Positions 1-6,220 of a stretch of 6,232 nucleotides of DNA are shown piece after piece (the first letter of the stretch is position 1; every line of letters begins with the position of its first letter). The stretch is from CAYYVJ01 sp964475115. Its GTDB lineage: Bacteria; Bacillota; Clostridia; Lachnospirales; Lachnospiraceae. The translations under genes were made by a program, and so were the position numbers. The DNA lies in the NCBI GenBank assembly GCA_964475115.1, contig CAYYVJ010000105.1, positions 1 through 6,232 of the forward strand. The letters are read 5' to 3'. The notes beneath the pieces are model-generated. The model saw only the letters and a program-made list of their open reading frames with translations. It did not search any database and was not told where the DNA came from.

Positions 1-586
1 CATTGACCCAAATATATGATTCTTCGTCAAATTTAGACATCCGTATTTTATCAGCCATCTTATTTTTAACTACTTCATCAATATAATCCTTACTAATACC
101 ATAAATAATCAAATGATTCCCACTATCAATTGTTCCATATGAAGACAGGGCAATATTTGTATTATTTACATCTCCATTCCAATTTTCATTTACAAGATTT
201 TGCGGATCGTATATTTCCGTTTTGGAATCTTTATCCCAGATAAGTAAATTCCAAAAATCTATTTCATTATCATTTGTAAAATATTTTATCAGTTGCTCTA
301 TGTATTCCTTCTCTGGTAAATTCTCTTTATTTTCAACAATTGCTTCTTGTTTCTTTATAATCTTCTCATAAAGATTCGTCTCAATTTCTCTTTCAACATC
401 GATTTCCTGAATCAGATTATTTACTGTATTTTCAAGAAACGATTTTTTTAAATGCGTTATATCATTCTTTGCCTGCGTAATGTAAATATCATTTACCTTA
501 TCAATTGAAAATACAAAAAACGAACTTGTAAACATACAAATACCCAAAGCGATAAGTATTAATGAAATATTATACTTTTTTTCCAT
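1..586 (-). CDS. Membrane-anchored Cache-like sensor protein, N-terminal part (C-terminus outside window)
   Basis: The reading frame opens at ATG 586-584 and stays open for 195 codons to the window edge, so the 3' part is missing. AGAGAGG lies 7 nt upstream of the ATG and supports this start. The protein begins MEKKYNISLILIALGICMF, with one hydrophobic segment at about residues 6-28, then a charged helical stretch (about 35-100) with DITHLKKSFLENTVNNLIQEID, and then an alpha/beta part containing FWNLLIWDKDSK and HLIIYGISKDYIDEVV. The visible part ends in ESYIWVN. From memory, a YIWVNE-type motif is common in extracytoplasmic Cache domains of clostridial diguanylate cyclases and chemoreceptors. 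I infer an external ligand sensor; the output domain (GGDEF, MCP or kinase) cannot be seen. It lies 62 nt after the TetR gene, with no terminator between them. The family call is moderate, the frame secure. Confidence 0.8.
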   Translation of the reverse strand, partial: MEKKYNISLILIALGICMFTSSFFVFSIDKVNDIYITQAKNDITHLKKSFLENTVNNLIQEIDVEREIETNLYEKIIKKQEAIVENKENLPEKEYIEQLIKYFTNDNEIDFWNLLIWDKDSKTEIYDPQNLVNENWNGDVNNTNIALSSYGTIDSGNHLIIYGISKDYIDEVVKNKMADKIRMSKFDEESYIWVN

Positions 587-648
587 ATTTCTACCTCTCT
601 TTGTTAACAGAAAATTAGTCATCTTTACAAGCTCGTTCACTTTAATCT

Positions 649-1251
649 TTATTCTTTTAAATAGTTATTATAGAAGAGATTCCATGCCTTATCTATTTCC
701 TCATCACTTGGTTTCCAACCGGAAAATATCATATTGAAAGTTATGTTATCTATGAATGAGGTATATTGTCTAAAAGCATCTTCTTTCGTAGATACAATCT
801 CACCTCTGGCAATAGACTCTTCCAGATATTTCCCGTACAACTTTAACTTTCCTTCTGTCGTTGCCTGAATACGTTCTTGTATTTCATCCCGCAACTCAAT
901 TGGTCTAAATAACTGATGTCTTAAATAAAATCTCGTTTTATCAGGATTTTTCATCGTATATTGAATACAAAATTTATAATACTTCTTTAATGCTTCTTGT
1001 GGTGTTTCTTCATTATCAAGATTTAATTCTATTACCTGATCGCGATATTCTTCTTCCATTTCATTTCTAATTGTAAGAAAAAGTCCCTTTTTTGATTCAA
1101 AAAAATAATACAAAGTAGGTGCTTCTATCTCTGCTGCTTTACAAATCATCCTAATAGTTGTAGCCTCATATCCTGTCTCAAGAAAAAAATTAAAGGCTAT
1201 TTTTTGGATTCTCTCTACTTTTTCATCTGATCCAATCATGTCAATCCTCAT
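649..1251 (-). CDS. TetR/AcrR-family transcriptional regulator
   Basis: This 200-residue protein has the usual length and architecture of TetR repressors. The N-terminal DNA-binding domain covers about residues 12-58: AFNFFLETGYEATTIR leads into the helix-turn-helix (about 31-50) and on to TLYYFFESKKGLF, matching the family pattern ending in lYyhFksKe.L. The remaining helical part (about 60-200) would be the dimerisation and effector-binding domain. It includes PDKTRFYLRHQLFRPIELRDE and gives no clue to the ligand. There are two candidate starts: ATG at 1251 (AAGGA 4 nt upstream) and an in-frame ATG at 1239 (GAGG 6 nt upstream). The first is listed, but a 196-residue product is equally credible. 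It starts 29 nt after the chemoreceptor stop, so co-transcription is likely. It may control its own operon; the targets are not shown by the sequence. Confidence 0.93.
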   Translation of the reverse strand: MRIDMIGSDEKVERIQKIAFNFFLETGYEATTIRMICKAAEIEAPTLYYFFESKKGLFLTIRNEMEEEYRDQVIELNLDNEETPQEALKKYYKFCIQYTMKNPDKTRFYLRHQLFRPIELRDEIQERIQATTEGKLKLYGKYLEESIARGEIVSTKEDAFRQYTSFIDNITFNMIFSGWKPSDEEIDKAWNLFYNNYLKE

Positions 1252-1280
1252 TCATTCCTTAACTCATTATTAATATAATT

Positions 1281-2996
1281 TTATATTTTGAACTTAGCTA
1301 CAAGTGTACTTAATGTCTCTGCAACCATCGCTTGATCTTCAGCTGCTTTAGCTATTTGCTCCATCGCAATTGTTGTTTCATTCATATTTTCTTTTATATT
1401 GGCAAAGCTAATTGAGGTGTCTTCTATATTACCCGCGATAGACTGCATTACACTTGAAATTTCTTCAGTAGCTGCATTCAACTCCTGAGACATAGAAGCT
1501 GTATCCTCCGATATATCACTCACGTAAATAGCATCATTTTCATAACTATTTCCAGTTTCTACAAGTAATTCATAATCAGAACGAACCCTTTTATCAACAA
1601 ATTCGAGCACATCTTTGGCATTTTCTGCTAAATTGCTGAATGCATCTTGTACATTTGATACCGTTGTCTGTATTTCTTTAACATATCTAGCAGATTGTTC
1701 TGATAAGGAACCAATTTCTGTCGCAACAACTGAAAATCCTCTTCCATGTTCACCTGCTCTAGCCGCTTCAATAGATGCATTTAGTGCTAATAAGTTTGTT
1801 TGCGTTGCAATTCCACTAATCAGTCCAGCAATATTTACAATTTCATCTACAACCTTACCTTTTTCAATTGCATCTACTATCTTTGCCTGTTTTTCATCAT
1901 AAAGCTGTTCTGCTAAAACTTTTGATTCGCTACCATTTTCTTTAATCTTTATTGCTCTACTTTTAATCTGAACCGATTTTTCACTTCCAATTGATGAATT
2001 TGATGCAAGTTGAGAAACTCCTGAATTTACTTCTTCCACTGTCGCTGTTAATTCCTCTGAAGCTGCTCTGATTTCCAATACACCATCTGCAATTGCTGCT
2101 GTATTGGAATTTATTGTTTCAAATGTGCTATTGATTTCTTCTATTGTTGCTGAAAGCTCTTCACTAGCAGATGATACTTCCGAAGTTGACAAAGAAATTC
2201 CATTTATAATTTCTTTCATATTTGCCTGTGCCTTACTTAAAGCATCGATTAGTTTTCCCAGTTCATCCTGACTCTTATTTTCAAGTGACACTGTTAAATC
2301 GCCCTGCCCTAATGCTTCTGCAAACTTTAGTCCCATTTTTACTGACTTTGAAATATTAAACGATAACATAAATCCAATAAAGATTGATAACGCAAAACCA
2401 AGTCCAATTACAATGTACATAAAGATAGCTGTTTTTCTTGATAGTCTGTCCATTCTATTATTTTGGTCTTCTAACATCATTTCATTATCCGCAATTAGTT
2501 CATCAAGTGAAGCAAACATTTCTTCTCTGATGGATGTTACTTCATCCATACCATTTTCTGCTTCAACATAATTCCCTTCTAATGCTAAATTTAAAACTTT
2601 ACTTCTTGCATTTCGATAATCATCCATATCTGCAAGGAATTCCTCCCACGTTTTTCGTTCATCCTCTGTTTCTATCCTTCCAGAATATGAATCAATGTAT
2701 CCCTGGTTTACTGTTTGATAATTCTCAATTGATTCCATTGCACCTTTTGTCTTTTCCTTATCAGCGTATAATACAGCCTTTTGGACTTCACTTCTTACAT
2801 TCAGTAAACCTTCTTTCAGAAGATGTAATTCTTGAATATCCTGAACATTGTATGCTATAATTATATCTGCTCGTTCTGAAACAGCATCCATACCTAACTT
2901 ACCCAAATATCCCACTACAAATAAAAGGATAGCTACCATTAAAAATCCCGTCATTAACTTGGTCCTTATTGACATTTTTCTAAATATTTTCTTCAT
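1281..2996 (-). CDS. Transmembrane methyl-accepting chemotaxis protein, four-helix-bundle-like sensor
   Basis: This is a 571-residue chemoreceptor that signals through CheW/CheA at the inner face of the membrane. In order: a short basic N-terminus; membrane helix 1 at about 13-33; an all-helical extracellular region at about 34-189, resembling 4HB_MCP sensors; membrane helix 2 at about 190-213; a HAMP-like linker at about 214-265; and the coiled-coil signalling domain from about 270 to 571. The hairpin tip is very well conserved (QTNLLALNASIEAARAGEHG at 399-418, then RGF). Arm length is about 150 residues on each side. Glu-rich pairs such as ASEELSATIEE, ASEELTATVEE and AATEEISSVMQ are candidate methylation regions. 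There is no C-terminal NWETF-type tether; the protein ends LVAKFKI. ATG 2996 was chosen because AAAGGAG lies 9 nt upstream. The frame continues to a TTG at 3047 that has no convincing ribosome binding site. The ligand is unknown. Confidence 0.96.
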   Translation of the reverse strand: MKKIFRKMSIRTKLMTGFLMVAILLFVVGYLGKLGMDAVSERADIIIAYNVQDIQELHLLKEGLLNVRSEVQKAVLYADKEKTKGAMESIENYQTVNQGYIDSYSGRIETEDERKTWEEFLADMDDYRNARSKVLNLALEGNYVEAENGMDEVTSIREEMFASLDELIADNEMMLEDQNNRMDRLSRKTAIFMYIVIGLGFALSIFIGFMLSFNISKSVKMGLKFAEALGQGDLTVSLENKSQDELGKLIDALSKAQANMKEIINGISLSTSEVSSASEELSATIEEINSTFETINSNTAAIADGVLEIRAASEELTATVEEVNSGVSQLASNSSIGSEKSVQIKSRAIKIKENGSESKVLAEQLYDEKQAKIVDAIEKGKVVDEIVNIAGLISGIATQTNLLALNASIEAARAGEHGRGFSVVATEIGSLSEQSARYVKEIQTTVSNVQDAFSNLAENAKDVLEFVDKRVRSDYELLVETGNSYENDAIYVSDISEDTASMSQELNAATEEISSVMQSIAGNIEDTSISFANIKENMNETTIAMEQIAKAAEDQAMVAETLSTLVAKFKI

Positions 2997-3005
2997 TATA
3001 CTTTT

Positions 3006-3012
3006 CTCCTTT
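3006..3012 (-). promoter_or_regulatory. Ribosome binding site AAAGGAG deciding the chemoreceptor start
   Basis: AAAGGAG read on the minus strand, 9 nt before ATG 2996. It decides between that ATG and an upstream in-frame TTG at 3047, which would add 17 residues and lacks such a site. Confidence 0.85.
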
Positions 3013-3096
3013 AATCTAACGACTATTAATATTTTTTTATCACACAACTACCTAATTTAAAGTAATCAATCATGAACTTCTCAAACAATAATGGAT

Positions 3097-4974
3097 CTAT
3101 TTCATAGTCCTCATATACTTAATAAAATCCTCTGCTATCATTGGTTTTGCATAGTAGTAACCTTGTATATAATCACACCCAAGTTCCTTTAACCGGTTTC
3201 TTTGTTCTACCGTTTCTACACCTTCTGCAACAACTTCAACTCCTAGTGTATGTGCCATTTTAATAATGGCATTAACTACAAGTTCAGATTTCCCATTTTC
3301 TAACATTTTATCTATAAAACGTTTATCTATTTTCAGGATATCTATTTCTAATTCTTGAAGATATTCAAAATTGCTAAATCCTGTACCAAAGTCATCAATG
3401 GCTATCTTATATCCTGCCTTTTTTAAATCATTAATAAATTTTTTGCTCTCATCATTTAACTCAAATAAAATATTCTCTGTTAATTCCAGCTCCAGTTTAT
3501 GTACTAAATTACTCATATTCCCGCTTTCTATTAGCAAATCATTAATATGACCTGTTACTAATGAAGAAGCTGAAATATTTACTGCCAGTTCTAATTTTTC
3601 CTGTTCTACTTTTTGATATGTTTCTATTACTTTTTCTGTCTTTTTAATAATAAGAGTGGTAAACTTATCCATTAATCCTTCATGTTCAATTAATGGAATA
3701 AATTCCAACGGCGATACAAAACCAAACTTTGGATGATTCCATCTTGCAAGTACCTCGCCACCGGCTGGTTTATCTTCTTCTTTAATTGATATCTTTGGTT
3801 GTATTACAATACTGATTTCTTCCCTATCGATAGCACCATGAATATCCTTTTCTAAGAGTAACATTCTTTTACTTGATTCTAACAATGTAGTGCTAAACCA
3901 ATATATATTTTCATTTTTATGTAAATCTCTTAGATAGGAATATTTAATTATTCTAAGGTTTTCCATTAATGTTTCAGCAGTCATTCCATCTGTTGGATAT
4001 TTTGTTCCCAATGCATTTATTTTAAAACTAATTGTATACTCTTTAAATCTTACAGGTCGGTTTAAAATACTTTCTATTTGTTTGATTATTTCAGTAAGTT
4101 TCTCATTATCATCTTCAAACGAAAATAAGAATACTGGACCTTCCCATTTATAAAGTTTAGAATGTTTCTTCACTATATTTGACATTTCTTTAATACGTTT
4201 CAGAAGTTCTCTTTGAACATTGTCATATCCAATCTGTCGGTTAAGCGATAAGAGATTCACAATATAAATTCCAATAAGATTCACTTCAACATCTGATTTC
4301 ATTATTTCTTCAAAGTCTCTTACAAGTTGTTTTTCATTTGGCAGGTTTACATTGTAATCAACATATAATAACCCCTCTATAAATCGTAAAAAATTATGAT
4401 ATTCCATATTAAGAATTTGCAGGAAAATGCCTACTATGGTAATACCATATATGATTTCTACAAATAAAAACCTTGAAAAGAATTCATCATATATTATATG
4501 TATATCCCCTATTAGCATGTAATAGAGGGCAATAATTAAAAACGATGAAATCATTGTTATAAGATTTATTTTCCCATCCCTGAAAATCAAGTAAAAAACG
4601 ATTTGTATCGTTATTAACTGAAGGAAAAACATAATTAGAGCTACCACAACATTTTCTGGCAAAAAAAACATACTGACTATAATATTTGCAATCATGTTAT
4701 ATATGATCACTGCTATTACGACCTTATATTTTTTAACTATAATCGCCTTCACTGAAATCATTAAAATGATTATATTAATGATTTGGAAAATCATTTTCGT
4801 CCAAAACTCCGAGCTGCTAATTTGTTCAAAACTAGCGATAATACTTATGATGGTAGCAAGTCTTGACATAACATAAAATCCAATGATTAATGTTAAAAGA
4901 TATAAACGATTTTCGTTAATAAATGTCTGTATGTCATAGATTTTTTGATTGCTCATTCTTTTTCTAAAATTCAT
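3097..4974 (-). CDS. Six-helix membrane protein with degenerate GGDEF and intact EAL domain (probable c-di-GMP phosphodiesterase)
   Basis: This 625-residue protein probably hydrolyses cyclic di-GMP to pGpG at the membrane. The N-terminal part has six predicted membrane helices (about 24-46, 59-79, 84-104, 107-130, 136-155, 167-187) of no family I recognise. Residues about 200-360 have a GGDEF-like fold pattern, but the signature is replaced by WEGPVF (277-282) and there is no RxxD site, so cyclase activity is not expected. Residues about 375-620 form an EAL domain with every expected catalytic position: E407 in EVLARW, N466 in VNIS, E497 and E500 in ELTEN, D527-D528 in DDFGTGFS, K548 in LKID, E584 in AEGVE and Q604 in IQGYYYAKP. 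Activity is therefore likely. It starts 52 nt after the cyclase stop. A TAG directly abuts ATG 4974, which rules out an upstream extension. The ribosome binding site, GGTGA, is weak. Confidence 0.95.
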   Translation of the reverse strand: MNFRKRMSNQKIYDIQTFINENRLYLLTLIIGFYVMSRLATIISIIASFEQISSSEFWTKMIFQIINIIILMISVKAIIVKKYKVVIAVIIYNMIANIIVSMFFLPENVVVALIMFFLQLITIQIVFYLIFRDGKINLITMISSFLIIALYYMLIGDIHIIYDEFFSRFLFVEIIYGITIVGIFLQILNMEYHNFLRFIEGLLYVDYNVNLPNEKQLVRDFEEIMKSDVEVNLIGIYIVNLLSLNRQIGYDNVQRELLKRIKEMSNIVKKHSKLYKWEGPVFLFSFEDDNEKLTEIIKQIESILNRPVRFKEYTISFKINALGTKYPTDGMTAETLMENLRIIKYSYLRDLHKNENIYWFSTTLLESSKRMLLLEKDIHGAIDREEISIVIQPKISIKEEDKPAGGEVLARWNHPKFGFVSPLEFIPLIEHEGLMDKFTTLIIKKTEKVIETYQKVEQEKLELAVNISASSLVTGHINDLLIESGNMSNLVHKLELELTENILFELNDESKKFINDLKKAGYKIAIDDFGTGFSNFEYLQELEIDILKIDKRFIDKMLENGKSELVVNAIIKMAHTLGVEVVAEGVETVEQRNRLKELGCDYIQGYYYAKPMIAEDFIKYMRTMK

Positions 4975-5007
4975 CTATTCACCATGTTCCCATTGGGTTC
5001 CTTTCAT
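4975..5007 (-). other. Possible upstream mini-ORFs in front of the EAL gene
   Basis: Between the cyclase stop and ATG 4974, a 10-codon frame starts at ATG 5007 (MKGTQWEHGE). It ends in TAG immediately before the EAL start, giving TAGATG. A second, overlapping frame of four codons (ATG 4993, MGTW, stop at 4981-4979) has AAAGGA 5 nt upstream, a better ribosome binding site than the EAL gene has. The EAL start itself shows only GGTGA. Translation of either mini-frame would bring ribosomes to the EAL start by termination-reinitiation. In AT-rich DNA such short frames also arise by chance, so this is only a candidate. Confidence 0.25.
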
Positions 5008-5026
5008 TTCAAACCATCTGCATGAT

Positions 5027-5917
5027 CTAAATTTCAACTCTATTTCGTCCATTATTTTTTGCCTGATATAATTTTTTATCAGCTATTTCAATAAACTCTT
5101 CCATATTATGTCTTTGACTTGGAACCATGTTACATACTCCAAAACTTGCTGTGACCCTAATTATTTCATCCTTATATTTAAAATCTTCTTTTTCAATTTT
5201 GCTCCTTATCTTTTCTGCCACTTCTAGCGTTTTTTCCAAGTCAGCCCCTGGAAGAGCTACAATAAATTCTTCTCCACCATATCTTGCTACCCAATCAGCC
5301 TTTCTTTCTAAGCAATGTGATGCGCAGGATGCACTTCCTTTTATTGCAATATCTCCTGCCTGATGACCGTATGTATCATTTATTCTTTTCAAAAAATCAA
5401 TATCGAACATAATAACAGAAAGAGGTTGATCTAACAGGCTGGCATTAACAATATCAACTGGAAGTTTTTCACTTATATATCTTCTGTTATATATCCCTGT
5501 TAGTGGGTCTTTCAAAATCAATGTATTCAAATGATCTACAATGGATAATATATCCGATTTCAAACTGTTGTCTCTTGCATCAAGAACTATGCTATCAGTG
5601 ATATCCTTTAATAATTCAATCACGATTCTTCTATCGCTTAACTCATATGGTATTGCCATAACTAGGTAGCTTTTATCATTATTGTATTCCATCTTTACAT
5701 AAGTCTTGTTTTCATTAAAGGCTCTAATCGATATACAATTATCACATATATTATCTCTTCCCCAGAAATCAAAACATCTTACTGGCAATGATTCAATAAC
5801 ATTGTTTTTATAAGTAACAACCTCTTTTTTTACCGGATCTACCAGTCTTACTACTTCATATACCCTATTATAGATATCTACGCTTTTTAATATCTCTATT
5901 AAATCATTATCTATCAC
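5027..5917 (-). CDS. PAS-like/GGDEF diguanylate cyclase, GTG start
   Basis: This 296-residue soluble protein makes cyclic di-GMP from two GTP. Residues about 5-110 look like a PAS-type sensor ending in ELLKDITDS, the usual link into a coiled coil. It carries three cysteines, C48, C58 and C61 (RCFDFWGRDNICDNCISIR). A short linker helix (about 115-135) leads to the GGDEF domain (about 136-296): DPLTGIYNRR, metal-binding D172 in FDIDFLK, N180, the GGEEF active site at 214-218 and an RKAD inhibitory site at 205-208. Activity with product feedback is therefore expected. The C-terminus (DKKLYQAKNNGRNRVEI) is typical and complete. GTG 5917 was chosen because GAGAGGAG lies 8 nt upstream. The open frame extends to TTG 6019, but that codon overlaps the T-tract of a terminator-like hairpin and has no ribosome binding site. 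It is the first gene of the putative operon. Confidence 0.95.
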   Translation of the reverse strand: MIDNDLIEILKSVDIYNRVYEVVRLVDPVKKEVVTYKNNVIESLPVRCFDFWGRDNICDNCISIRAFNENKTYVKMEYNNDKSYLVMAIPYELSDRRIVIELLKDITDSIVLDARDNSLKSDILSIVDHLNTLILKDPLTGIYNRRYISEKLPVDIVNASLLDQPLSVIMFDIDFLKRINDTYGHQAGDIAIKGSASCASHCLERKADWVARYGGEEFIVALPGADLEKTLEVAEKIRSKIEKEDFKYKDEIIRVTASFGVCNMVPSQRHNMEEFIEIADKKLYQAKNNGRNRVEI

Positions 5918-5925
5918 CCTTCTCG

Positions 5926-5933
5926 CTCCTCTC
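5926..5933 (-). promoter_or_regulatory. Ribosome binding site GAGAGGAG deciding the GTG start of the cyclase
   Basis: GAGAGGAG read on the minus strand, 8 nt before GTG 5917. It is the only strong ribosome binding site in the open frame upstream of the conserved PAS-like region, so it fixes the start as GTG and gives a 296-residue product. Confidence 0.85.
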
Positions 5934-6017
5934 AGCAAAATAATCAAACCACAAAAATTACCAAATAGTTTTATGTCAGTTGAATTCAATTTAAATAAAA
6001 TTGGTATATATAAGCAC

Positions 6018-6054
6018 AAAAAAAGCAGTGATAATATATTCTTCTACCAGCTGC
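6018..6054 (-). terminator. Internal terminator-like hairpin in the cyclase leader (possible attenuator)
   Basis: On the minus strand, GCAG, a bulged C, TGGTA, an 11-nt loop (6044-6034), TATCA and CTGC form a 9-bp stem. It has one bulge and one G-U pair and is followed directly by seven Ts (6024-6018). This is the form of an intrinsic terminator, although the stem is modest and the loop large. It lies downstream of the promoter and about 100 nt upstream of the GTG, so it would stop part of the transcription before the gene unless prevented. Strength cannot be judged by eye. Confidence 0.55.
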
Positions 6055-6064
6055 CCGTTATATA

Positions 6065-6089
6065 AGTTATTTAGAATATTGTCATAACT
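6065..6089 (-). promoter_or_regulatory. Leader hairpin upstream of the internal terminator
   Basis: AGTTAT (6089-6084) and ATAACT (6070-6065) form a 6-bp stem, extendable by one G-U pair, around a 13-nt loop GACAATATTCTAA. The loop segment ATATTCT (6079-6073) is exactly complementary to AGAATAT (6042-6036) in the loop of the terminator-like hairpin. That would permit a loop-loop contact or an alternative pairing. The stem alone is weak and AT-rich. Confidence 0.35.
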
Positions 6090-6101
6090 CGAAAAATTTA
6101 T

Positions 6102-6117
6102 TTTAACTACCGTTAAA
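6102..6117 (-). promoter_or_regulatory. Inverted repeat at the predicted transcription start (candidate operator)
   Basis: TTTAACGGTAGTTAAA has perfect 6-bp arms around GGTA. It begins 3 nt downstream of the -10 box and covers the expected start point near 6114. With one bulged base the symmetry extends to nine pairs (6120-6100). The position suits a repressor that blocks RNA polymerase, and the TetR protein of this operon is one candidate. Alternatively it forms a hairpin at the 5' end of the transcript. Confidence 0.4.
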
Positions 6118-6120
6118 TAA

Positions 6121-6149
6121 ATTATAATTCATATTTAGTCATTTTTCAA
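6121..6149 (-). promoter_or_regulatory. Vegetative (sigma-A type) promoter for the cyclase operon
   Basis: The -35 box TTGAAA is at 6149-6144 and the -10 box TATAAT at 6126-6121, separated by exactly 17 bp. Only one base differs from the consensus hexamers (TTGACA, TATAAT). It lies just downstream of the terminator of the preceding unit and upstream of the first gene here. The predicted start is near 6114, giving a leader of about 197 nt. Confidence 0.8.
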
Positions 6150-6178
6150 CAATTTTCTTTTCATTTTTTTGATTATTC

Positions 6179-6220
6179 AAAAAGAGACTACGAAGTGTTA
6201 TAAAAACACTCCACAGTCTC
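6179..6220 (-). terminator. Intrinsic terminator of the upstream transcription unit
   Basis: On the minus strand, GAGACTGTGGAGTGTT (6220-6205) pairs with AACACTTCGTAGTCTC (6199-6184) over 16 positions around a 5-nt loop. TTTTT (6183-6179) follows. Three of the pairs are G-U. On the plus strand the same positions become A-C mismatches, so the hairpin is adapted to minus-strand transcription. It would end a gene lying beyond the right edge of the window and separate it from the cyclase operon. Confidence 0.85.

Larger units (their letters stand above)
5918..6120 (-). other. Long untranslated leader of the cyclase gene
   Basis: About 200 nt separate the promoter from the GTG start, and no credible coding sequence lies within. 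In order, the leader holds an inverted repeat at the expected transcription start, a hairpin at 6089-6065, a terminator-like hairpin with T-tract at 6054-6018, an unstructured AT-rich stretch, and the ribosome binding site. I compared it by eye with what I remember of the class I and class II c-di-GMP riboswitches and do not see their conserved cores. A leader of this kind could regulate read-through, or the first 100 nt could be released as a small RNA. Confidence 0.55.

Noticed and set aside
1615..1902. Plus-strand open frame inside the chemoreceptor gene (also 2534-2860 and 2848-3060)
   Set aside because: Antisense to a strongly conserved MCP reading frame; the products are low-complexity with no domain features.
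2997..3047. Longer chemoreceptor starting at TTG 3047
   Set aside because: No convincing ribosome binding site, whereas ATG 2996 has AAAGGAG 9 nt upstream and gives a typical MCP N-terminus.
2997..3096. Separate promoter for the chemoreceptor, including a sigma-28/sigma-D flagellar type
   Set aside because: I looked for TAAA-N15-GCCGATAT and for vegetative boxes. Only poorly spaced partial matches occur in this AT-rich gap.
4694..4876. Plus-strand open frame inside the EAL gene, and another at 5127-5363 inside the cyclase
   Set aside because: Shadows of real genes on the opposite strand, with no ribosome binding site or recognisable protein features.
5980..5989. Perfect 10-bp palindrome TTGAATTCAA in the leader
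   Set aside because: Several such palindromes are expected by chance in a window of this size, and it is not placed at a promoter I can support.
5918..6019. Longer 330-residue cyclase beginning at TTG 6019
   Set aside because: The added 34 residues do not look like a domain, the TTG overlaps the T-tract of the terminator-like hairpin, and no ribosome binding site is present. GTG 5917 has GAGAGGAG at good spacing.
6071..6085. Leader peptide MTIF within the first leader hairpin
   Set aside because: Only four codons, no clear ribosome binding site, and no run of regulatory codons.
5918..6120. Known c-di-GMP riboswitch (class I or II)
   Set aside because: The conserved core sequences I remember for these classes are not present in the leader.
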